From Membranipora membranacea (Eukaryota; Bryozoa; Gymnolaemata; Cheilostomatida; Membraniporidae): a stretch of 64,000 bases of DNA. Position numbers and translations under genes: made by a program. The stretch lies in NCBI GenBank assembly GCA_914767715.1, contig OU612067.1, forward strand, positions 25,208,162-25,272,161, written 5' to 3'. Under the pieces are notes generated by a model, which saw only the letters and a program-made list of their open reading frames with translations, was not told where the DNA came from and searched no databases. Below are positions 48,342 to 60,064 of the stretch, one piece after another; position 1 is the stretch's first letter; every line of letters starts with the position of its first letter.

Positions 48342-51300
48342 GGTTTCTTGACCTGATGATGGGTGTTTAAAACCCATCCTCCTCTGTTACCAACCATTCC
48401 GCCTCCGTCAAATTTGTGTCCGGACGAATTTTATGCAACCGTATGCCTATTTAACTCTACCTGGAGAAGATCCCCGGATTCACCCAGACGGTCCCAAGTC
48501 CGTGTAAAAGAGGAGGGTTGTGTCTGGGTCAACTACCCATTCACATAAAAAAACCCAGTTACAGAAACAGAATCGAATAATCTTACCCAAAATAGTTACG
48601 GAGGACGCAGAAAAAGAAAATTCCAGCCTCGAGAAGGCTACATGACCGGCAGGGACCAAACCCCTCGGGAAGTTTCTGTCGTGAATTTGGATAGGAGTAC
48701 ATTTCTGCTGGCCCCGCGACAACTACTACGTGTTGGTGCCTGGAATGTCAGGACCATGTATGCGGAAGGGCGCACCGAGCAGGTGGCGAGAGAGTTCCGA
48801 CGAATGAAACTGGAGCTTCTGGGTAGCAGATGGACGAGAGAAGGAGAGGAGAGATTGGAGACTGGAGAAATAGTGTTGTACTCGGGAAGGCAAGATAATC
48901 AGCACCATCAGGGTACGGCTTTGATGTTGACCTTGAAGGCGAGAAAGAGCTTGATTGATTGGAAGCCAATCAATCCACGACTGATGACAGCTAGATTCGA
49001 GGGAAAATGCACCAACCTAAGTGTCATTGTTTGTTATGCCCCGACCAACGAGGCAGAGGATGAGAAAAAGGATGAGTTCTATATGTCCCTACAGAAGGCT
49101 CAAGATGAGGTCCCCAGACATGATATGCTTCTGGTTCTGGGAGATCTCAACGCACAAGTTGGAACGGTCAACATAGGGATGGAGGACACTTTAGGGCAGC
49201 ATTGAGTTGGGGCGGCGAACGATAATGGAGAGAGGCTTATACAGTTTGGAAGAATAAAAGGCATGGTGATTGGGGGTTCTATTATCCCTCACAAAGATAT
49301 ACACAAGTTAACGTGGCGTTCCCCTCGCGGACAGCTTACTCAGATAGACCATTTGCTGATAAACAGGAAGTGGAGGAGATCCCTGCATGATGTGTGAGTG
49401 ATGCGATCTGCAGATGTGTACAGCGATCATTATCTGATCCTTGGAAAAGTGCGACTCAAACTAGCCGGAAAGTGTAAAGCGCCGAGTCTAAAGGCTAAAT
49501 GGAATCGCAATCTACTTAAACTGACGAAGATAAAAGAGAGGTTCACAGCAGCAATGGAGAATAAGTTCAGTCAACTTCAGGAATTACCGGAAGATACCCC
49601 TGTTAATGAAAGATGGACGAAGATCAAGGAAGCATACCATGATGTTGGAGAAGAGATAGTAGGAAGAGAAAAGCACAGGGAACCTGCACACTGGATGTCA
49701 GAAAGATCATGGGAGTTGATAGAACGAAGACAGGAAGCAAGGCGTAAAGTCTTGGGCACTCATTCAAGACGCGTAGCAGCACGCCTAGAGGAAGAGTACA
49801 AAGAGTTTGCGAAGTTAGTCAAAAAGAGCGTGCGGAAGGACAAGAGGGACAACATCGAAGATATGGCAGGAGCTGCACAAGAAGCTGCTGACATGGGTCA
49901 GATGAAGGCAGTGTACGATATCACGAGAGAGCTGAGCAGAACGAGGCGGAAATCAACTGCTAGACTCAAGGAAAAGAATGGTCAAATAGTTGTTGACCCC
50001 AAAGAACAAGCAAAGATCTGGACAGCGCACTTTCAAGAAGTTCTTAATCAAGCAGAGCCTGAGGACCCCTTGGATATACCCAGCACAGGTACGGATTTGG
50101 AGATAGATGATGATCCACCTAGTCTTTCGGAGATTGAAGAGATTATCAAAGCCTCGCGCAATGGTAAAGCGCCAGGAATTGATGAGCTACCTGCAGAGTT
50201 TTTACGCTGTAACAGTAGCTCATGCGCAGCAGAACTCGAGACATTGTTCTCGGGTATATGGAGAGAAGAAGACATCCCACAAGACTGGAGGCGCGGCGTG
50301 ATCATCAAACTGCCCAAGAAAGGAGACCTGAGTAAGACAACAAATTGGAGGGGTATTACTCTACTACCGTATATCAGTAAAATATTTCTGAAGATTTTAC
50401 ATCACCGAATTGCCGGAGCCCTAGAGGAGAACAGAAGTCTAGATGAAGAGCAAGCAGGTTTTCGCAGCGGAAGAAGTTGTACAGACCACATATTTACACT
50501 GAGGAACATCATAGAACAATGTGAAGAATGGAGGATGCCCCTGTACGTCGATTTTATTGATTTCAGGAAAGCTTTTGACAGCATTCATCGGGAGAGCATG
50601 TGGAAAGTGATGAAGTTTTATGGTATCCCTGATAAACTCATCACTCTGACACGGGTGTTTAACACCGGGTATGCGTGTAAAATGCAAGGCGGAGCAGAGG
50701 ACGATTACTTCGAAGTAAAATCAGGAGTTAGACAGGGCTGCGTAATCTCACCTCTGTTATTTATCATGGCTACAGACTTCATAATGAAGCAAGTACAAGC
50801 GACACATCGAACTGGACTCCGATGGAATCTTACAACCAAGCTGAATTATCTAGCTTATGCAGACGATGTCGCGCTATTTTCTACAACACATGGAGGGATG
50901 CAAACAGTTACGGACAAGCTCATAACAACAGCGAGTAAAGCGGGATTGCACATCAATGAACAAAAGACGAAAGTTTTGAGGATTCATCGAGATGAAATGG
51001 GCCCTGCATCTAACAACAATTTCACAGTCAGCAACAAGTCACTCGAGTTTGTAGATAACTTTTTGTATCTTGGTGCGAAAATTGATGCGTCTGGTGGTGC
51101 AGCAGCATATGTCAAGAACCGCATCAACTCTGCAACTACAGCCTTTTACAGACTGAACAAGGTGTGGAGATCAAGAAGTATGAGCAACCATCTCAAGTTC
51201 AAACTCAAACGTGGTGTCTGTGCTCCTCTATGGATGTGAAACATGGCGAATGACGAAAGTGGATATGGACAAACTGGAGGTATTTCACATGAACTGCTGC

Positions 51301-51676
51301 CGTCGGATATTGAAAATATATTGGTGGTCCAAAACTTCCAACTTGGAAGTATGTGAACGCAGCAAGCAGAAACCAGTCTCTCAGCACATTGAAGTTAGAA
51401 GATGGAGATACATAGGACACAGCCTAAGGAGGAAGGAATCTCTCCCTCACACCAGTCTCGGATGGGCCCCTGAAGGCACCCGAAGGAGAGGGCGACCCAA
51501 TAAGACTTGGCGAAGAACGGCGCTCAAACAGATGAAGGTACACAACATCAAGGCGTGGGCGGAGGCTAGCGAGATGGCTAGAGATCGAGAAAGATGGAAG
51601 GGAAAGGAGAAGGCGATTCTGGCGCAATATTCCACTAGGAGTTCTGCAACATAAGTCAAGTCAAGTATGCCTATTT

Positions 51677-51766
51677 GGCATCCGGCGATTGTCCGAGTGC
51701 CAATCGAATGCCTATCGGCAACCACCAGATGTCACGCGGAAATCCGGTAGTGGTTTGATAGGCATC
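51677..51766 (-). repeat. Right inverted arm around the LINE
   Basis: The reverse complement reads GATGCCTATCAAACCACTAC ... CGGATTTCCGCGTGA ... CTGGTGGTTGCC, matching the left arm. Confidence 0.75.
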
Positions 51767-52773
51767 TGGATGGGGTTTTAGCGCAGCATGGTATATGATG
51801 CCGAACAGAAGAAGGGTTCGAATTCCCTTACTATTACGGGTAGTCTGATGTCTATTTACCCCCTCAACAACTTCACAACAGTGAGTTAGGGACACATGTC
51901 CCAAACTCAGCACAAGGACAGACCTGATTATTTAGCAGGCAAACGAAATTACATTTGTAATTGAAAATCTGAGTCAATGTCAACTCCTATATTGATAACC
52001 AGCGATTTCAGTTTATTATTATAAGGATATATCAGATCCAGTCAAACATACAATAAGTGTTATGAGGGAATGCTCACGATCTTGAATAAGTTGCTTGTGC
52101 AGTAGTTTTAACAATGATGTATTTATCAAAATGAAGTGTATGGTTCTTCATATCTCAGTCTTATTGCAGAGTCAGTTCTTTCACCCTGTAGCAATTAGAT
52201 TTGTGTTTCAAATTGTGAAGTCAATATATCTAATTCTGAGGGCTGTGATTGAAATGTTTATTCAAGAGTTAATTCTACCATGCCGTACTCATCCACCTGG
52301 TAACATGATATTGATATTAGTGACTTTGAGGTATTCTGCTCAGACCACAAATTCATTTGATGCCATATCTATGGTTTTAATAACCTCTACCCCACATCCG
52401 TACCAATCACTACTAATCTTCGCACTTGGGGACACTTTAAATTAGATTCAAAAATTTAAATACATATTTCCTTTCATTTGGTTGCATTTAGAGTTGACAA
52501 AAGGATAACACTGTTTTCTGCATAATACACAGAAACTATTGAAAATAATATAGAACAATTGTAAGGAAACAGTTTAACGCATTGAGAATAACATCTTATT
52601 AGAGATTTATATTATTGATTGAGGATAAATTTAGAAATGACAATGTTAATCAGATATTCATCTGAAGAATTCAGGCTCTTAGGAGAATTACAGATTAGTT
52701 TAGGGGTTATACATAGACTCATATTGGATATGACACTTAGCAAAAGTGTAGCAATAAATGTTAAATTTTATTT
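51767..52773. other. Spacer between LINE and receptor B
   Basis: ORFs at 52095-52445 and 52619-52912 are AT-rich; the second overlaps receptor B's last exon on the wrong strand. Minus-strand AATAAA-type signals lie just below 52774. Confidence 0.4.
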
Positions 52774-55700
52774 TCAAAGCTCTCCTGTACCATACAGCTC
52801 ATTATCTTCCATCGGGACGGCGCTGACTCCGGCAGCTGCTGCCTGTGAGGGTCTCTTCTTCTTTGTCTCACTCCTTATGTCACTGTATATGTTTGTCATG
52901 TCATTTTCTTGAGTTCTGGAAAAAGTCAATTTTGAGTTGTCCCATTTATGTGCAAGTGGAGAAAATTTTTACACAACAATAGTAACAGCGGTTATGTGAG
53001 AAAAGAGTCACCTAGCACTTCATGTTTTGAAAGAATATGAGAAACTTGTATACGTGTAATTGTCAACAAGAGCCTTCATGGAATAAAATATCACACTGCA
53101 TCCGCTATATGGAGAGCAATCAGAAGATCTTAGATCCCAATAAGATCTATAAGTTGATGTGGTACACCGACTTTACAAGCTGGGGTAAATATATTTGGCC
53201 ATATTTAGAGGCCTTGAGCTGTAAGCAGTGACAATGATTTGATAAGACAATACTCATATCATTAACTTGAGTTGCAGCTCGTAACTTTGCCGCCATCCTG
53301 TATTGTCAGCAAACTCACTACGTTACACAGTGCATTTATTCTTATTTCAATTTTTTTCACACCAAAATCACTTACTGGCTGTTGACGGTCTCCCTGTTAG
53401 AATACATTACATTATCCTCTGGTAGGTTCATCACCGTCACTCGCTTTGGGGTTATCCGGGGTGAGTCATACATGCCCGCACTGTTGATAGGCGGAACTAT
53501 GGCTATGTTTGGTTTACTCGTCTCCTCCTGAATGTCAACACTCGCGTAGTTATCTTCTCCAATAGCTTAGGCAAATAAATACAATGACTATCAGAAGAGG
53601 TGATATTTTGCGTTTACCCCTCTGACTTATAAATATTGTTACCAGTTTCAAGTTATGTGAATTGAATAAGCCCGGAACTCTACCAATCATAATTGGGGAG
53701 CCCAGACGACTTGTGTAACAGGATACAGTTTAACAAACACTTTAGCAAAGAAATAAGAAACACTATGAAGGAAGATTTCAACTTCTGTCTAAACAAGGAG
53801 TTAGAGACAGTCTTTAACTCTTTGGTCTAAAGCAATAACACTTCCCAGCAAGTAATACATAATACTTTGCCAGATACAGGATCACTTGTTGTGGTCATAT
53901 CAATGTCAAATTCCGTTTCCCAGTACACTTACACAGATGTTGATCGATCAAATTATGTTTTAAGGATCGGTATTGAGAATTACCTAAGGTTTACACTCGC
54001 AAATGGTTTTGATCAATATCTTTACAATTGGAGACAGGAAAAAGGTTACTCTTACCCAGACTGGACATGTTGATGAAAGCGCCTTGCTCTGTGCTGGGTG
54101 TGCGTGATTGACTTCGCTGCTCTGAACCTTTAGATTTGGTAACGCTAGAAGGACATAAAGAAGAACATTCAGAATTAAAATCAAGGATTACAGCTTGACT
54201 ATCTTTTTTTTTATAGTCAAATTATCCACCTACCAAATCAGTGGCGGAGATAAGATTACCTATTTATTAAAAACCCTTAATTTTTGTTGGACTTATACAT
54301 GACAAGTTGGTAGACCCAGAAATCAGGAGGTCTCCGCGTACAAACTCCCAACCCGGAATACCACTCCGCGTATCGCAGTGCGGGTGCAATTCAGCCCTCG
54401 TTTGTCATATATCCAAGCCAAAATTTAAGCTTTCATATTATGAATCGCTTCATTTTACCTGATTTTACATACAAACAGTAATTGTAATAAGCAACTACAT
54501 AGGTATATGCACAGTTGAGATAGGAAAACGTAGATTCCCTTGCAAAAAGAAGCTCAAAAATGTTCTGCTTAAAGGAAGCTCAAAAAAGGGAGATAGGGAT
54601 GGGGTGGAAAAAGACCCTAAAAACTGGGAGCCTCCCTACCAAAAAGGGAGACTTGTCAGGTATGGTTGGACTGTTTACCTGCACTTCTGATTCACAAGTA
54701 CTCAATCCTCTAGCAAATCTAAGAGGCCAGCTGATTTGATAAAATAACCAAAGGCACCACAAATATGTACGCTGGTTTAAAAAGGAAAAGCGGGCAAGAT
54801 ATTATAATTGCCTGCCCGTAACTGTCTTTTTTTGTTCCTTTGACACAGAAGTACAGCTAGTAATGTAATGATGATAATCAAAAGTAAACCTCCACCGCCT
54901 GCACTGCCGGCTATTATGTATATCATGTTATGTGTTGTTGTCTCATCACTTGTCTGTCCTGCTTGATCCACCGAACGTGATGAAGCTGAACCAGAAACTG
55001 CTGTAACTGATACTGTAATAAAATGGTCGTGAACTGAAATATTTCAAAATTTATGTTACAATTGCCAGAGGAGACAAGCATTGCATCTGGATTATAATTA
55101 CTGGACTGGCTCCTACAAGCCATAATGTACCTACTTAACTTACTTGATACTGAAGACATTGCGGGTAATGTAGATGATGTTGTAGAGCTGCAGGTTGGCT
55201 CAGGACTTTCCCAGGTTCCATTCAAACAGCGGCGGTGTAAGCTGGTCCCATTGGTACATGTTATATCGAAGGTGAAGTTATGCGGATTCTCTGATTGTCG
55301 AGAGATGTTAGCCATGTTAGGAATATCTGGACAACTTATTACTGTAACAAGGATTGACGAATTGCATTATAACTTAATAGTGATAATAAAAATAATGATT
55401 TTATTCATACACCACTCAATTTAATCCACAATGGGTAACTTCTAAGCATCATACTACATCATTACCGCCCCGGTTACTGGGTCCACGCCCTCCTTAGCCA
55501 TCTCTAGCTATTGAGAACCTAACATCTCATAAGGTGCTGGTACCCATTCAAACACCCTACCGAACTCGACCATAGTGATAAGTCACAACGATGGTTCATA
55601 ACTGACTCTAGTTGTAGTCTTAAAATAATGAAGAATAAGAAGATTTAACTGATTGACTTCTATATGTCATTTGCGATACTTACTTTACCCTGGAGACCAT

Positions 55701-57872
55701 AACCACTAGATACCTGCACAAAACAGACAGCAATGATTCTTCAAATCAAGTCAGCCATTTGCTATCTGAACCTTCTAAGATGACCCTGAGACCTAAGAAT
55801 AACTCAATGCCCTGGCTAGGAGCTGTCTTATCAGATGCCCTGAGTTTCACCTCTCTTTTTAATTCGCTGATTGCAAAATTTGAGCCAGTTGAGTATGGAG
55901 AGTAATTATTATTGCGCTGCGCTTAATTTTTGGAGTTTGACTTACAGTTGCAAGTTAATAACCTTGTCTCAGCATAAGCAAATGGCAATGACTCATCCTT
56001 CGCACAGCGGTAGTTTGCTCCAATAGCCAGTCAAATATCCTTCTGCAGCAAGAAAACTTGTTGCTCATGGATATTTATGTAAAAAGTTGTTCAAGGTTGA
56101 GATAAAAAGATAAATATATAATTTTGTTTACCTTCATACTTCAATAGAAATCCCGGATAGCCAGCAGAGGATGAGCTGACCTTAAGCTGGAAATGTAGTG
56201 TGTTCATATGAGATATGATGTCAAAAATATTGTCAGAAGGTGTATCTTTTCCTCCCCCACATCCATAAAGAAGAGTGTTTCCGTTGTGAATTGAGAATTG
56301 ATCTTTACTTGTGTCTTCCTTGGTATTTTCTTCCTTACAAATCTTGATTTCTACATTTCCAATCACGAAGCTAATGTATTTAATTCTTAGCTTTGTACTT
56401 GCAGATGGAATATTCATCGTTAACTGAAGTGGCTTATTTTGGTAGTTATAGTTACTGCCTGCTCCAAAGTTGTAATCCTCATGGCTGGTGAGAAATCCAG
56501 TTGCTGTGTCTGTTGTGATATTGAGAGACCCCTCAGCCAACAGGAAATTGATGTTTCTTGAAACTAAAAACATTATATAAGTAGTATCATCAAATTAGGT
56601 AAAACTTTTCTAATCATTATACAATATAATATTGGGAGATTAAACGATTATGATTGCATATAATATGGATCTTATTTGAACTGAGTTTCACCAGAGAACA
56701 GATTAAGGATCTTATAAGTACACATTTTTGTATTTTGAATGCTTTGATTCTGATGGGCAGCTGCATTTTCTAAAAAGTAAAACCATCATTTTTGTTCAAA
56801 TTGTTTTTGTTCCCAAAGGTTAAGCCCAAACAAAATAGTTATATGACTTACTGCAATTTCAGGACTTGGTGGAAGTTAAATGAAAGGGTGATCGTAAACA
56901 TTAAATGAACCCCATGTATTTTCAATTTAGTTTGCCATCTTGAAATTTCACAAGTTAAAAGTCACCGTCAGATAGAGGAGATTATGAAAAATTAGAGGTA
57001 TAAGAAAAGTAGAGGTATGACAACTGTAACCAATTAGTTTTTGATGACTGCCATCATTGCACTACTGGAGTTCCCTCAAATTATTTTATGGTGTAACACG
57101 CTTTGCAGGCAGGCATTGCAGTGCTTTCCCTCCACGTTCATTCGCATACATCAACAATGACCTTGTCCTCAACATTAAGGCCAAAATCAATTGAATCTTA
57201 GCTCCAAGGATACTCACTAAGGAGTCCTCTTATCGTTTCAGTCAACCTTAAAACACTCAAGGATAAGCAAGGATGATCAGGACTTTTGCTTACTTGTATA
57301 TTTTATGGTAAACGCCATCATCTCATGCTGCTGATTTTGTAATACAATGTGTACTTTGTCTGATCTCAACATTGTGTCAAGGGTTCCGTAACTGCCTGGC
57401 TTAGCACAAGTCGTTTTAAAAACCATTGGTTGTTCTGTGTGAAGTGAAAAGGGGGCAGCTCTACAACTATCCCCTATAACAGGTATGCTGGGAATGTCAA
57501 CAAGCCTGATCCAACCAAGATTAGCTGGTAAATTGCTTAGTTCAACTCTAGTAGTCCCCTTATTCACATAATTGTTTGGGTAATTTGGACTTCTTATTTC
57601 ACCAATTAACTCCAGAGAATTGTTGTATAAGACATCAACTGTTTTGCCAACCTCGAACATGACACTACCTGTAAAGAACAAGATGTTGATGAAATTAACC
57701 ACTACACAGATAAAATAACATCCGATCAACCTAAACTGCGTTACTTTAGCTGTGATCTATTGTATTTTTCTCATTGAATTGATTCACTAGTGAAGTTATT
57801 AGACCAAAATAATAATGACTTACCATCAGCTCCTGACAGCAATGTTGCGCCTATCAACCAAAATGACAACAT
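52774..57872 (-). CDS. Receptor B: CUB-CUB-sushi-TM with tyrosine tail, complete
   Basis: Eight exons with matching phases: 57872-57824 (signal peptide MLSFWLIGATLLSGADG), 57668-57294 (CUB1; IRSPNYPNNYVNKG is the CUB hallmark), 56563-56132 (CUB2; FLTSHEDYNF, DQFSIHNG, YGCGGG), 55341-55144 (sushi/CCP; ISCPDIPN, FDITC, RRCLNGTWESPEPTC), 55012-54823 (stalk and membrane segment IAGSAGGGGLLLIIIITLLA, then basic QRNKKR), 54144-54056, 53565-53376 and 52915-52774 (tail). Total 554 residues. Tail motifs: NYASV, MYDSP, MYSNR, IYSDI, LYGTG. Known CUB and CCP domains bind proteins or glycans outside the cell; the ligand is unknown. The membrane-exon donor (CA/GTTACG) is weak; reading on gives a stop at 54777 and a 429-residue form with almost no tail. 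Confidence 0.85.
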
Positions 57873-58674
57873 CTTCAACTTCCAGCTCTATGTGTTACCG
57901 GTGTGTGAACTTCAATTAGGGTAATTATGTTGCTTGACTTGAGTGATTGTTTGTATGCAAGGTTAGTGCCGAAGACCACATACAAAACCGCACGGAATGA
58001 GAGAGGAGAGTGAGCGGATTTAGCTTCACAGAAATGTCACAATCCAAAACTGTACTTCCTTTTTCACAAGCCTCAAGTCGAAATGAATGCACCTAGGGAA
58101 CAACGATGTCAAAGTAAGAACTAGCTTTTCATTCTATATCAATCAGTCAGTGATCCTATGTAAACACGACTAATACCTTTGCGTAAATGATTGCACTCTA
58201 ATTTAAAAACACAGAGAAGAAATCCAGTGAAACTACCTAAGTATTCATAAACACCCGCTGTGTTAACCCGATGAGGAAGTTGTTCTCTGGTAATGAAATC
58301 AATATCGATGTTATTGCGCTTTGAAGGTATTTTTCAAACAAATATACGAATAGATTCATTAAAAAGCATAGTAAGCTAGCTACAAAAAAGTGCTACCGAA
58401 TTCAGTTTCATCATTAAATGCAGTTTTACGATGGTTTAGATAATCAGATTTATACCAACATTGTCTGATTTTTGTAGAACAGTGAAAAACTGTAGCAAGT
58501 ATTCAGCTGTAATGACACAGTTACAGTATATGCTTGAGTTAGACTTTCATTTTGACTAATAATGATGATGATGAAACAATTGATAGTTGTTTGCACGTGG
58601 ACATTGAAAACAGTGTCAAAATGGTTCAATATGTCGAAAAGAAAAGAAAAACTCAACCGCAACATTCTTATGTA
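57873..58674. other. Upstream region of receptor B
   Basis: Presumed promoter of receptor B. No gene is seen; the small minus ORF at 58450-58665 is unrecognised. Confidence 0.4.
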
Positions 58675-59225
58675 CCGTAATACCTCACCTATAAGTCACC
58701 AGACTTATAAGTGAATCACCCCCCTCAGAAAAAATAAAATGCTCCAGTTATAAGACACCCCGCAGCTACAAGACACCCCACAGCTATAAGACACCGTGTC
58801 TTATAAGTGAATCATATCAGTAGTTGATGTTTGGAAGCTCTCCATCTTTGAATCAAGCGTCTATTAATGTTCAATTCCCTTGCAGTCTTGTCAAGGTTGT
58901 TATTCTTTTCAACTGTTCTCAATACTTCCAGTTTCTGCTGAATGGTGTATGAGGTTCTTGGCATGTTTTATTTATTTTGAAAGACTGTGAGAGAGATATG
59001 ATATGCTGATTGTTGAAAAATTTGAATTTTGTGGCACACATTCACTCACTACGAATGCTTACAAGTCGCACTCTTCACCACTGAGCTATTCAACTTCGGT
59101 GATTGTAAGAGGTTTTAGTCCAACTTAAATATAAAAATGCTTCAAATGATAGTCGCGTCTATACGCTACTCTCTTACAGCCGCCTTCACTTATAAATCGC
59201 GCGATCTATAGGTGAGGGATTACGG
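58675..59225 (-). mobile_element. pogo/Tigger-like transposon remnant with TA target site
   Basis: Ends CCGTAATACCTCACCTATA and (inverted) CCGTAATCCCTCACCTATA are bounded by TA on both sides (58673-58674, 59226-59227). Interior text repeats TATAAGACACC and TATAAGTGAATC. It encodes only an N-terminal DNA-binding domain; the catalytic DDE region is deleted. Confidence 0.75.
58812..58964 (-). pseudogene. 50-residue HTH (CENP-B/pogo N-terminal type) fragment
   Basis: The ORF starts MPRTSYTIQQKLEVLRTVEK and continues TARELNINRRLIQRWR, then stops soon after. This is the helix-turn-helix of pogo/Tigger transposases and Brinker-like DNA-binding domains. With no catalytic domain it is a transposase remnant, although it could still bind the element's ends. 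Confidence 0.7.
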
Positions 59226-59227
59226 TA

Positions 59228-60064
59228 TATGGTTAAAACCCCAAGCTTGTTTTTGGTCTCTACAACTCATATTTTACCATTGATGAGAGACTTAACTTTT
59301 CTCCTGTGCGTCACATTTTTACCTGGCTCATGAGATTCACTGGTCAATTCTGACAATTTCAAATGCACGATTATAAAATCTTGTAGCAATTTGATCACTT
59401 CATAGTGTGTAGTTTTTGGGAAGGAAACCATTTTTGTCACCAACTCAAAATTGGCTTCGTCCCTTATTTAATTGCTTTAGCAGTAATCCTTCCCCTTCTC
59501 CTCAATGACCCAACCTAAAAGACAAGTAGTGTAGTTGCAATTGTGATTTCGATTAATCAGTGGAAACAAAATAACTGAGTAAATAGCTCTTACTAATAGG
59601 TGCACCTGACTCACTGTTTTGCTTTGTGATTAATGAAACACCAAAGTTATAATAGAAAAATGTATAAAATAAGGCTTGATAGTGGCACAATATTTGAGAG
59701 TTGATTCCCGTGGACAATGCGACCCAAAACAAGGCTAACATCACAGGGCACACCGAATAAGCCACTCTACTGTAAAATATACCGTCACACAATGGGCTGC
59801 AAATCATTTAGAGATGTGTGGACAGTAATGAATCAACATGTTTGCAATAGTGAATCAAAACACTAAAATAAAGCTGTTTCGCTGTTTGTGGTAAATGTAG
59901 ATAAAAGGTAAATAATGATCTAAGAAAACATCCATCGGTAATAAAAACATGATTGTACAGTTGTAGAATCGCATTCTTATAAAAAAGGGGATGAGAAAGC
60001 TACAGTCTTCTTTACTTTCACAAGAATTGTGAGAAAAAAAAAAGAGTCACAATAGCATTTTCCA
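59228..60064. other. Spacer and 3' flank of receptor C
   Basis: AT-rich, no convincing ORF. It should contain the polyadenylation region of receptor C. Confidence 0.4.

Larger units (their letters stand above)
48256..51766 (+). mobile_element. Broken LINE framed by about 90-bp inverted repeats
   Basis: The ORF region 48642-51654 encodes an AP-type endonuclease (GAWNVRTM, VCYAPTNEAED, LVLGDLNAQVG) and a reverse transcriptase (LPKKGDLSKTTNWRGITLL, GFRSGRSCTDHIFTLR, YVDFIDFRKAFDSIHR, GVRQGCVISPLLF, catalytic YADDVALF) with a C-terminal GCETW and RRGRPNKTWRR region. The style recalls RTE/BovB-type endonuclease-RT proteins; the clade is tentative. The frame has two in-frame TGA stops (49203-49205 and 49395-49397) and a frameshift near 51210-51235, so it is inactive. 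Arms at 48256-48341 and 51677-51766 are inverted copies of each other. Confidence 0.8.

Noticed and set aside
54144-54184. Frame LPNLKVQSSEVNHAHPAQSK as a coding exon
   Set aside because: Out of phase with the membrane exon of receptor B; the alternative frame aligns with copy A.
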